Shown one piece after another: positions 1 to 5,256 of a DNA stretch of 5,256 nt. Where the stretch lies: positions 1 through 5,256 of the forward strand of contig PMST01000100.1 in the NCBI GenBank assembly GCA_003168295.1, given 5' to 3'. Made by a program: the position numbers and the translations under genes. The notes under the pieces were generated by a model. That model did no database searches. It saw only the letters and a list, made by a program, of their open reading frames with translations, and was not told the DNA's origin. Each line of letters begins with the position of its first letter. Positions within the stretch are counted from its first letter, which is position 1. Source of the DNA: Actinomycetota bacterium (GTDB lineage Bacteria > Actinomycetota > Actinomycetes > Streptosporangiales > Streptosporangiaceae).

Positions 1-1514
1 GAATAGCGCCGGACGAGCCCGCCGTCGCTGAGTTCGCGGCGGACCGCGGCGATCGTGCCCAGCACACGCGGGTCGGTGGCGGGCAGGAAGCCGACGCGGG
101 GGATCAGCAGCAGGCTGGCGTCGAGCGCGGCCGACCCGTAGGCCTGGGTAAAGGTGTTGCGTCCGGCGTCGAACGCGCGGGTCACAACGTCGTGGTGGAT
201 CTGCTCGCGGAGCGCTTCCCACCGCGGCGCGGGGCCGGGCAGGCCATGATCGCGGACCGATCGGGCCATCCGGTCGGCGGCGGCCCACGCCATGACCTTG
301 GAGTGGGTGAAGTGCTGCCGGTCGCCGCGCACCTCCCACAATCCGTTGTCCGGTTCGTCCCAGGCGGATTCGAGGTAATCCATCAGCGCGACCTGCAGCG
401 TCCATGCGTCGTGGTCGGCCGGAAGACCTGCCTGCCGGGCCAGGAACAAGGCGTCCAGCGTCTCGCCCCAGACGTCGAGCTGGCGCTGACCGGACGCGGC
501 GTTGCCGGTACGGACCGGGCGGCTGCCCTCGTAACCGGACAGCCACGGCAACTCAGCCTCGGGAAGCCGCCTCGCCCCGTCTAGGCTGTACAGGATCTGC
601 AGCGTCTCGGGCTGGCCCGCGATGGCGCGCAGCAGCCAGTCACGCCACGCCCCGGCCTCGCGCCGGTAGCCGGCCGCGAGCAGGGCCTGCAGCGTGTAGG
701 CGGCGTCGCGGAGCCAGCAGTACCGGTAGTCCCAGTTGCGGACGCCGCCGAACTCCTCTGGCAACGACGTGGTCGCCGCCGCGACGATCCCGCCCGTCGG
801 CTCATACGTCAGGGCCTTCAGGGTGATGAGCGACCGGTCCACGGCGCCGCGGTACGGCCCGCTGTGGTAAGCCGCCTCGCCGGACCACTCGGTCCAGAAC
901 TCCTCCGTCTCGGACAGCGCCTGCTCCGGGTCCACATGCGGCATCTCAGGCTCGTGGCTGGGCGCCCACGACATCACGAACCAAACTCGATCGCCCTTAC
1001 GCACCGTGAAGTCCGCGAGCGTGTCCCGATCACAACCGTGCACGGGCACTGCGGACATTAGCCGGACGCGGTCGGGCCCGGCGATCGCGTCGGCCTGGGT
1101 GCCATGATGGCGGACCCACGGAACGACGCGGCCGTAGTCGAATCGCATCCGCAGGGTCGATTGCATCGCCACCGCCCCGCTCAGGCCAACCGCGATACGG
1201 ATCAGGTGCGGTGTGCCTGCCCGGGGCGGCATGAAGTCGATGACGCGTACGGCGCCGTCCGCGGTGACCCAGTCCGTCTCGAGCACGAGGGTGTTGCCGG
1301 CGTACCGGCGGGTAGTACAGGTGCCTGCGGCGGGAGGGGCAAGAGTCCAGTGTCCCGCCTCCTGGTTGTGCAGGAGGGCGGCGAACGCGGCGGGCGAGTC
1401 GAAACGGGGCAGGCAGAGCCAGTCGACCGACCCCGTGGTGCTCACCAGAGCGGCCGTGTGCAGGTCGCCCAGCAGGGCGTAGTCTTCGATTTTCGGCATG
1501 GCGGGATCTTTCAT
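1..1514 (-). CDS. Glycoside hydrolase family 15 protein (trehalase/glucoamylase-like), 3' end cut by window edge
   Basis: I translated this frame by hand. It is open from an ATG at 1514 to the left edge (504 residues); family members are usually about 600, so the C-terminus is missing. The N-terminus carries the actinobacterial GH15 signature: IEDYALLGDL (residues 9-18) and GSVDWLCLPRFDSP (28-41). A beta-rich N-terminal part follows, then the alpha/alpha-barrel catalytic domain with NWDYRYCWLRDA (260-271), PDNGLWEVRG (388-397) and HFTHSK (401-406). E394 in LWEVRG fits the general acid; the second catalytic Glu normally lies in a C-terminal segment outside the window. DASLLLIPRVGFLP (465-478) is also typical. 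The family hydrolyses alpha-glucosides (glucoamylase, or trehalase in mycobacterial relatives). No signal peptide is visible, so it is probably cytosolic. The ATG overlaps the upstream stop as ATGA and has no clear Shine-Dalgarno, which suggests translational coupling. A second possible start is the ATG at 1499. The family is certain; trehalase versus glucoamylase is open. Confidence 0.95.
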   Translation of the reverse strand, partial: MKDPAMPKIEDYALLGDLHTAALVSTTGSVDWLCLPRFDSPAAFAALLHNQEAGHWTLAPPAAGTCTTRRYAGNTLVLETDWVTADGAVRVIDFMPPRAGTPHLIRIAVGLSGAVAMQSTLRMRFDYGRVVPWVRHHGTQADAIAGPDRVRLMSAVPVHGCDRDTLADFTVRKGDRVWFVMSWAPSHEPEMPHVDPEQALSETEEFWTEWSGEAAYHSGPYRGAVDRSLITLKALTYEPTGGIVAAATTSLPEEFGGVRNWDYRYCWLRDAAYTLQALLAAGYRREAGAWRDWLLRAIAGQPETLQILYSLDGARRLPEAELPWLSGYEGSRPVRTGNAASGQRQLDVWGETLDALFLARQAGLPADHDAWTLQVALMDYLESAWDEPDNGLWEVRGDRQHFTHSKVMAWAAADRMARSVRDHGLPGPAPRWEALREQIHHDVVTRAFDAGRNTFTQAYGSAALDASLLLIPRVGFLPATDPRVLGTIAAVRRELSDGGLVRRY

Positions 1515-3121
1515 GGGGTCGTGCTGGTGGTTCCGAGGCGCTCGGCGATGTGATCGCCCACTCGCAGCGCGTTCGCGATGATGGTCAAGGTGGGATTCAC
1601 CGCGCCGATCGACGGCATGAAGCTGCCGTCCACCACGTAGAGGTTGTCCAGGCCGTGGGCCCGGCAGTGCACGTCGAGGACCGAGGCGGACGGGTCGGCC
1701 CCGAACCGTGCCGTGCCGGTCTGGTGTGCGGTGGCGGCGGCGTCGAAGGCCTTGTGGAGGTAGAGGCTGCGGACGAACGCGGTGTCCACCATGCCGAGCT
1801 TGCCTAGCATTTCCTGGAAGGTCCTGCGGAGACGGGCGAGGCCTTCGGTGTTGTTGCCGGGCTGGAGCGTCAGCCGGATCGCGCCGTCATGCCGGAGCGT
1901 GACCCTGCTGTCCGCGAGGGGAAGGTCCTCACTGGTCAGCCAGAAGTCGATCGAGTGCTTTGCGACCTCGCGGTAGGGGGCTGACGGAGCCCACCCCAGG
2001 CCGAATGGTGCCGCCCCTTTGATCTGCCAGTCATCGGACTTGCCGAGCATCTGGATGTTCCCCATCGGGTACTCCCAGTGCGCGCTCGGGCCGTAGAAGT
2101 CGTTGAGGGCCAGCGTCTTCTGGAAAACCGTCGGGTTCGGCTCGCGGGAGAAGGCGATCAGGGCCAGGTTGTTGTGCCGCATGTAGTTCCGGCCGACCTG
2201 GTCGGAGGAGTTCGCCAGGCCATGCGGATGCTTGTCGTTCGCTGACTTCAGCAGCAGGGCCGCCGACAGGATGGCCCCGGCGGACAGCACGACGATGTCG
2301 GCCGTAAAGACGTGCCGGGAGCCGTCCGGGAGCGAGGCGGCGACGCCGGTGACGGAGCGACCGCTGGCGTCGGTGAGCAGATGCTCGACTGTCGTTCTGG
2401 TCATCAGGGTCAGATTGGGATGTACGGCCAGGGCCGGGCGGATCACGGCCCATTCGGCGTCGGCCTTCGCGCCGACCAGGCAAGGGAAACCGTCGACGCG
2501 GTCGCACCGTATGCATCGCGAGTCCGGGGTGGCCCGGCCGTGGGCGTCCTGGATCAGCTGCACGCCCATCGGCAGGTGAAACGGGTGCAGGCCAAGCTCC
2601 TCAAGGCCGTCGGACAGCTCCTGGATACGCGGCTCGTGCCGTACCGGCGGGTATTTGTATTCCTGGCTCGACGGGCCGGCGAACGGGTCCTCGCCGTGCT
2701 GGCCGTGCACCCAGAACAGATGCTCGGCGCGGACATAGGACGGCTCCATGTCCTGGTAGCTCAGCGGCCAGGCCGGCGCGACCCCGCCAGCGTGCTGGAC
2801 CTCGCCGAAGTCGCTGGGCAGCAGCCGGAACAGCGCGGCGCCGTACACCTTGGAGTTGCCGCCCACGTAGTAGTGCAGCTCGGGCCGGAACGGCCGGTCG
2901 CGGGCGTCGTAGAAGGTCTCGTCGGCGGTGTATTTCGCCTCGCCGAAGACCTCGCGGGAGTCCCAGTTGTCGCGTTCCCGGGGCAGGAAGTCACCGCGTT
3001 CGAGCAGCAGCACGCGCTTGCCGGTCTCGGCTACCCGCGCCGCGGTGGTCGCGCCCCCGGGCCCGCTGCCGATGACCAGGACGTCGTAGTGATCCCCCGC
3101 CGGGGCGGGCATGGCGGTCAC
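1511..3121 (-). CDS. GMC-family FAD-dependent oxidoreductase
   Basis: A 536-residue flavoprotein of the glucose-methanol-choline family, normal in length. The N-terminal FAD-binding Rossmann fold shows YDVLVIGSGPGG (GxGxxG at 18-23) and an acidic end of strand 2 (LLLERGD, 38-44). GGNSKVYGAALFRL (87-100) fits the second flavin-contact region. The C-terminal part has AHQTGTARFG with the candidate catalytic His466, then LYVVDGSFMPS (494-504) and GAVNPTLTIIANALR with the partner Asn509. Family members oxidise alcohol groups of sugars or other alcohols with FAD; related actinobacterial enzymes include sugar and C-glycoside oxidases, so a sugar substrate is likely but not proven. A cysteine cluster (C203, C206, C214) precedes DGFPC-LVGAKADAE. 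No signal peptide is seen. The start is GTG at 3121, overlapping the preceding stop (GTGA); an in-frame ATG at 3112 would give 533 residues, and neither has a strong Shine-Dalgarno. Its stop overlaps the start of the GH15 gene. Confidence 0.95.
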   Translation of the reverse strand: MTAMPAPAGDHYDVLVIGSGPGGATTAARVAETGKRVLLLERGDFLPRERDNWDSREVFGEAKYTADETFYDARDRPFRPELHYYVGGNSKVYGAALFRLLPSDFGEVQHAGGVAPAWPLSYQDMEPSYVRAEHLFWVHGQHGEDPFAGPSSQEYKYPPVRHEPRIQELSDGLEELGLHPFHLPMGVQLIQDAHGRATPDSRCIRCDRVDGFPCLVGAKADAEWAVIRPALAVHPNLTLMTRTTVEHLLTDASGRSVTGVAASLPDGSRHVFTADIVVLSAGAILSAALLLKSANDKHPHGLANSSDQVGRNYMRHNNLALIAFSREPNPTVFQKTLALNDFYGPSAHWEYPMGNIQMLGKSDDWQIKGAAPFGLGWAPSAPYREVAKHSIDFWLTSEDLPLADSRVTLRHDGAIRLTLQPGNNTEGLARLRRTFQEMLGKLGMVDTAFVRSLYLHKAFDAAATAHQTGTARFGADPSASVLDVHCRAHGLDNLYVVDGSFMPSIGAVNPTLTIIANALRVGDHIAERLGTTSTTP

Positions 3122-3885
3122 AGTCCCACGCCCGATTGGGACAGGCCGCCGTCGACGGTGACCGTGGTGGCGTTGACGTACCCGGCCTTGTCCGAGGCGA
3201 GAAACGCGACCAGGTCGGCGATCTCGGCGGCCTGGGCGATCCGGCCGAGCGGGATCGCCTCATTCAGCTGCTTGAGCAGTTCCGGGTCCATCTCGGTGAC
3301 GGTGTTGATCGGGGTGCTCACCGCTCCCGGCGCGACGTTGACGAACCGGATGCCGAGCGACCCCAATTCCACGCCCGCGGTGCGGGTGAGCATCTTGGCG
3401 CCGCCCTTGGAGACGCAGTAGGCGATGTTGCCGGGCATCGGCCAGTCTTCGTGGGTGGACGAGATCGTCACGACCAGCCCGCCGCTGCCCTGCGACATGA
3501 ACTGCCGCGCCGCGAACTGGGCGCCGAAGAACGCGCTCTTGAGGTTGACCGCCAGCACCTTGTCAAAGTCGGCCTCGCTGGTCTCCAGCAGCGACGTGCG
3601 GGTCTCGATACCCGCGTTGCTGACCAGAACGTCGAGCCGACCGAAGTTCTCGACGGCAGTGCGGATGATCCGGTGCAGGTCTTCGGTGCGCGAGACGTCG
3701 GCTTCCACCCCGACCGCGCGGCCGCCAGCCTGTCCGGCCGCGGCTATGACCTCGGCCGTGAATTCCGGGTGCATGCGGTAGTCGACGACGACGTTCGCGC
3801 CTTCCGCGGCGGCGGCCAGCACGATCGCCTTGCCGATGCCGCTGTTGCCGCCCGTGACGACGATGGACTTGCCTTCGAGCAACAT
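3118..3885 (-). CDS. SDR-family oxidoreductase, glucose 1-dehydrogenase-like
   Basis: A classical short-chain dehydrogenase of 255 residues from the chosen ATG. The nucleotide-binding motif TGGNSGIG (residues 11-18), SNAG (89-92), the structural Asn in AVNLKSAFFG (N114), catalytic Ser143 (ISST), Tyr156 and Lys160 (YCVSK) and PGAVSTPIN (186-194) are all present. The stretch ISSTHEDWP plus PGAVSTPIN closely resembles Bacillus-type NAD(P)-dependent glucose 1-dehydrogenase, which oxidises beta-D-glucose to gluconolactone. Many SDRs carry this label without biochemical proof, so the substrate is inferred. The residue after beta-strand 2 is Asp in VVVDYR, which leaves the NAD versus NADP preference open. 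The frame extends upstream to a TTG at 3897, but GGAGGAAG sits between that TTG and the ATG at 3885, at proper distance from the ATG. I therefore start at 3885. The gene lies 36 bp after the upstream SDR, and its TGA overlaps the GTG of the GMC gene. Confidence 0.93.
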   Translation of the reverse strand: MLLEGKSIVVTGGNSGIGKAIVLAAAAEGANVVVDYRMHPEFTAEVIAAAGQAGGRAVGVEADVSRTEDLHRIIRTAVENFGRLDVLVSNAGIETRTSLLETSEADFDKVLAVNLKSAFFGAQFAARQFMSQGSGGLVVTISSTHEDWPMPGNIAYCVSKGGAKMLTRTAGVELGSLGIRFVNVAPGAVSTPINTVTEMDPELLKQLNEAIPLGRIAQAAEIADLVAFLASDKAGYVNATTVTVDGGLSQSGVGL

Positions 3886-3887
3886 GT

Positions 3888-3895
3888 CTTCCTCC
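3888..3895 (-). promoter_or_regulatory. Strong Shine-Dalgarno deciding the start of the glucose dehydrogenase-like SDR
   Basis: GGAGGAAG on the minus strand ends just before GAC-ATG; the GGAGG core is 5 nt from the ATG at 3885. It overlaps the codons of the longer TTG-initiated version (3897), which would have no space for this site to serve it. It therefore supports the shorter protein and suggests this gene can be initiated independently of the upstream SDR. Confidence 0.8.
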
Positions 3896-3921
3896 AACCC
3901 GATCGGTGTCGGCCGGCCCGG

Positions 3922-4677
3922 TCAGGCCAGTCCGCCGTTGGCGTAGATGACCTGGCCGTTGACCCACCGTCCGGCGGGCCCGACCAGGAACGACACGACA
4001 CCGGCGATGTCGTCGGGACGGCCCAGACGGCCGAGCGGCGGCAGAGCCGCCAGCTGTGCTTGTTCCTCATCCGAGGTGCTGTTCAGGAAGGCCTCGGTCG
4101 CGGTGGGCCCCGGAGCCACCGCGTTGACGGTGATGTCGCGGCCGCGCAACTCCTTGGCCAGGATGCGGGTGAGCGCGTCGACGGCGGCCTTGGACGCCGC
4201 GTACGCGCTCAGGCCTGGCGGCGCCACCCGGACCATGCTCGTCGACACGTTCACGATCGAACCGCCATCCCGTATCCGCCGCGCGGCCTGCTGGTCGACG
4301 ACGAACGTGCCTCGCACATTGACCCGGTGAATCTCGTCCAAGTCCGCCAGGTCAAGGTCCGCGAGGCTGGCAGGACGGTTGATCCCCGCGGTGTGCACGA
4401 GCACGTCGAGATGCCCGAAGCGATCCTCGACCGAGTCGAAGAGAGCAGAGACCGCCTCCTCGTCGGCGATGTCCGCCGCGAACGCCGCGCCGCGCCGCCC
4501 TTGCCCCGCGATCTCCTTGACGGTCGCATCGGCCAGGTCGACGCTGCCGGTGTACGCCACCGCGACGTCGAACCCGTCGGCGGCCAGCATGGCGGCGATG
4601 ACCCGGCCCATGCCGCCGGTTCCGCCGGTCACCAGAGCCGTCCGAATGCGGTCTCCCGCGTCACCATCTGGAGTCAT
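3922..4677 (-). CDS. SDR-family NAD(P)-dependent oxidoreductase
   Basis: A complete classical SDR of 251 residues and the first gene of the operon. The Rossmann motif TGGTGGMG is at residues 17-24, AADIAD (67-72) fits the adenine-binding Asp region, HTAGIN (95-100) stands for the NNAG motif, and VNV (119-121) supplies the structural Asn. The active site has Tyr159 and Lys163 (YAASK). At the usual catalytic Ser position, 13 residues before the Tyr, is Thr146, flanked by Ser145 and Ser147 (VSTSM). The C-terminal half has AKELRGRDITVNAVAPGPTATE (174-195) and ends in ANGGLA, as in 3-oxoacyl-ACP-reductase-like SDRs. It reduces or oxidises a carbonyl/alcohol with NAD(P); the substrate cannot be read from sequence, and the company of GMC and GH15 genes suggests a sugar derivative. 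The ATG at 4677 follows GAGGA at 4 nt, and a TGA three codons upstream closes the frame, so the start is firm. Confidence 0.93.
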   Translation of the reverse strand: MTPDGDAGDRIRTALVTGGTGGMGRVIAAMLAADGFDVAVAYTGSVDLADATVKEIAGQGRRGAAFAADIADEEAVSALFDSVEDRFGHLDVLVHTAGINRPASLADLDLADLDEIHRVNVRGTFVVDQQAARRIRDGGSIVNVSTSMVRVAPPGLSAYAASKAAVDALTRILAKELRGRDITVNAVAPGPTATEAFLNSTSDEEQAQLAALPPLGRLGRPDDIAGVVSFLVGPAGRWVNGQVIYANGGLA

Positions 4678-4680
4678 GAG

Positions 4681-4685
4681 TCCTC
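4681..4685 (-). promoter_or_regulatory. Ribosome binding site of the first operon gene
   Basis: GAGGA on the minus strand, with GAGG 4 nt before the ATG at 4677. An in-frame TGA overlaps this site, so no longer N-terminus is possible for the SDR. Confidence 0.6.
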
Positions 4686-4833
4686 ATCTCTCCGCGGCCG
4701 CTCACCGGCCCGCTGATCGCCAGAACCCAGTGTTTCCGCGTGATCCGCGCCGCACATCGTCAAGTCAGGTAGTTGCATAGGGGCCGCCCAGGGTCCGGAT
4801 GGCAGGCTGAGGAGGCGGCACGGAAACCACCGC

Positions 4834-4867
4834 CCGTTCGGGAAATCAAGATTTTTTCTCCGAACGG
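4834..4867. repeat. Perfect 8-bp inverted repeat around an AT-rich core, possible operator
   Basis: CCGTTCGG (4834-4841) and its exact reverse complement CCGAACGG (4860-4867) flank an 18-base spacer that includes AAATCAAGATTT and a T run. It lies about 160-190 bp upstream of the first operon gene. The symmetry and AT-rich centre suit a regulator binding site. The T run is inside the loop rather than after the stem, so it does not look like an intrinsic terminator. An 8-bp repeat at this spacing can arise by chance. Confidence 0.35.
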
Positions 4868-5080
4868 ATCGTGGTGCTCGTTCCCCGCGGGCCGGTCAGC
4901 TGGTTCAGCGGTTGGCCCAGGCCGCGGAAACCGTCTGGCTTGACGATGCGCGTTTGCCTGTAAGTGCCGAAAACTTGTGCCACCTGGGCAGATGTACGAT
5001 AGCTAGCCGTCGGCTTGGTCCCGCGTCTGGCGCCGGGCGGCCGGTCTTGGCCTGGCCGGGGGTGCGATGATCTTCGGCTT

Positions 5081-5256
5081 GTGGGCTTGAAGCTGATCTT
5101 CCTGATTGTCTCCCGTGCGGTGTCGCTGTTCGGGTTGTCGCGCCGGGAGCCGTAGTGGAAGGACGCCGAGATCCTGATGCTGCGCCATCAGCTCGCTGTG
5201 GCCGAGCGTGAGCGGCCGCGGGCCCATTCGCATGTGACGTGGCCGGACCGGGCGTG
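5081..5256 (+). pseudogene. Transposase/integrase-like gene, 5' part, with in-frame TAG; continues beyond window
   Basis: Starting from a GTG at 5081, the frame gives GLKLIFLIVSRAVSLFGLSR (2-21), then REP, a TAG at 5153..5155, and continues as WKDAEILMLRHQLAVAERER followed by PRAHSHVTWPDRA to the window edge. This matches the N-terminal region of actinobacterial integrase-core (DDE) transposases as I recall them, which usually read through here with a Trp codon (TGG would differ from TAG by one base). The part downstream of the stop keeps family features (LRHQLAVAER, TWPDRA), so the frame is real. Either the gene is broken, or translation restarts inside, for example at ATG 5177. The catalytic DDE residues would lie outside the window. 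The GTG start is uncertain because no good Shine-Dalgarno precedes it. The exact IS family cannot be settled from about 57 residues. Confidence 0.75.
5081..5256 (+). mobile_element. Left portion of a probable insertion sequence, boundary not determined
   Basis: Inferred from the transposase-like frame at the right edge. Terminal inverted repeats and target duplications cannot be identified because the other end is outside the window, and the true left end may lie up to about 100 bases or more before 5081. Confidence 0.5.

Larger units (their letters stand above)
4678..5080. other. Intergenic region between the operon and the mobile-element frame; expected to hold the operon promoter
   Basis: About 400 bases with no recognisable gene. 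It separates the leftward operon from the rightward transposase-like frame, so promoters for both should lie here. I could not place a convincing promoter. On the minus strand TTGACG (4763..4758) resembles a -35 box but has no good TANNNT at 17-19 nt. On the plus strand TACGAT (4995..5000) fits a -10 hexamer but lacks a good -35 box. The stretch 4843..4858 is distinctly AT-rich for this genome and contains six T's in a row. The left boundary of the mobile element probably falls in the right half of this region, but one end alone does not reveal it. Confidence 0.5.

Noticed and set aside
192..1553. Plus-strand open frames across the left third of the window.
   Set aside because: They are shadows of the GH15 gene, whose minus-strand frame is open to the window edge with conserved motifs throughout.
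2312..4716. Two long plus-strand open frames (2312..3421 and 3136..4716) opposite the GMC and SDR genes.
   Set aside because: They lie antisense to genes with full family motifs, have no recognisable domains, and their Arg/Gly/Ala/Val-rich composition is typical of GC-rich antisense shadows.
4833..4857. Possible intrinsic terminator: CCCGTTCGGG followed by a T run.
   Set aside because: The stem would be only three or four pairs and the T run begins 9 bases after it, too weak and too far for a terminator.
4732..4931. Nine-base inverted match GTTTCCGCG (4732-4740) and CGCGGAAAC (4923-4931).
   Set aside because: The arms are nearly 200 bases apart, made of common GC-rich words, with no structure between them supporting a function.
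4975..5004. Plus-strand promoter-like pair TTGTGC (4975..4980) and GATAGC/TACGAT (4995..5004).
   Set aside because: The hexamers match only partly and the choice of spacing is arbitrary; not reliable without transcription start data.
4846..5110. Minus-strand open frame opposite the mobile element, ending at a TGA (4848..4846) with a C-terminus ending SEKKS.
   Set aside because: It could be the remnant of a gene tail, but I recognise no family, its GC3 is lower than in the real genes, no start or Shine-Dalgarno is evident, and it runs antisense through the transposase-like frame. Open antisense frames are common in such GC-rich DNA.
5003..5233. A 76-codon minus-strand frame at the right edge.
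   Set aside because: It is antisense to the transposase-like frame and has low-complexity, Gln/Arg-rich composition with no known motif.

Overview
The window is very GC-rich, and its coding frames strongly prefer G or C in the third codon position. It uses GTG as well as ATG starts, and its genes overlap at ATGA/GTGA junctions. With the protein families present, this points to a chromosomal segment of a high-GC actinomycete; the genus cannot be fixed from the sequence alone.

About nine tenths of the window (1..4677) is one leftward-transcribed gene cluster on the minus strand. In transcription order it holds: a classical SDR oxidoreductase (3922..4677); a second SDR resembling glucose 1-dehydrogenase (3118..3885, with the start moved to an ATG behind a strong Shine-Dalgarno); an FAD-dependent GMC-family oxidoreductase (1511..3121); and a glycoside hydrolase family 15 protein (trehalase/glucoamylase-like) that starts at 1514 and runs off the left edge. 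The gaps are 36 bp, a 4-base GTGA overlap and a 4-base ATGA overlap, so this is almost certainly one operon with translational coupling.

None of the four proteins shows a signal peptide or membrane segment. The simplest reading is an intracellular carbohydrate pathway: GH15 cleaves a storage or protectant glucoside (trehalose or an alpha-glucan oligomer), and the flavoenzyme and two NAD(P)-dependent SDRs oxidise or interconvert the sugar or its aglycone. The substrate is not proven.

Region 4678..5080 has no supported gene. It should hold the operon promoter, and it contains an inverted repeat (CCGTTCGG / CCGAACGG) around an AT-rich core, a possible operator.

At the right edge, on the plus strand, begins a transposase/integrase-type reading frame typical of actinobacterial insertion sequences. 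It is interrupted by an in-frame TAG at 5153..5155 and continues past the edge, so it is probably a decayed or N-terminally shortened mobile-element gene lying divergently from the operon.
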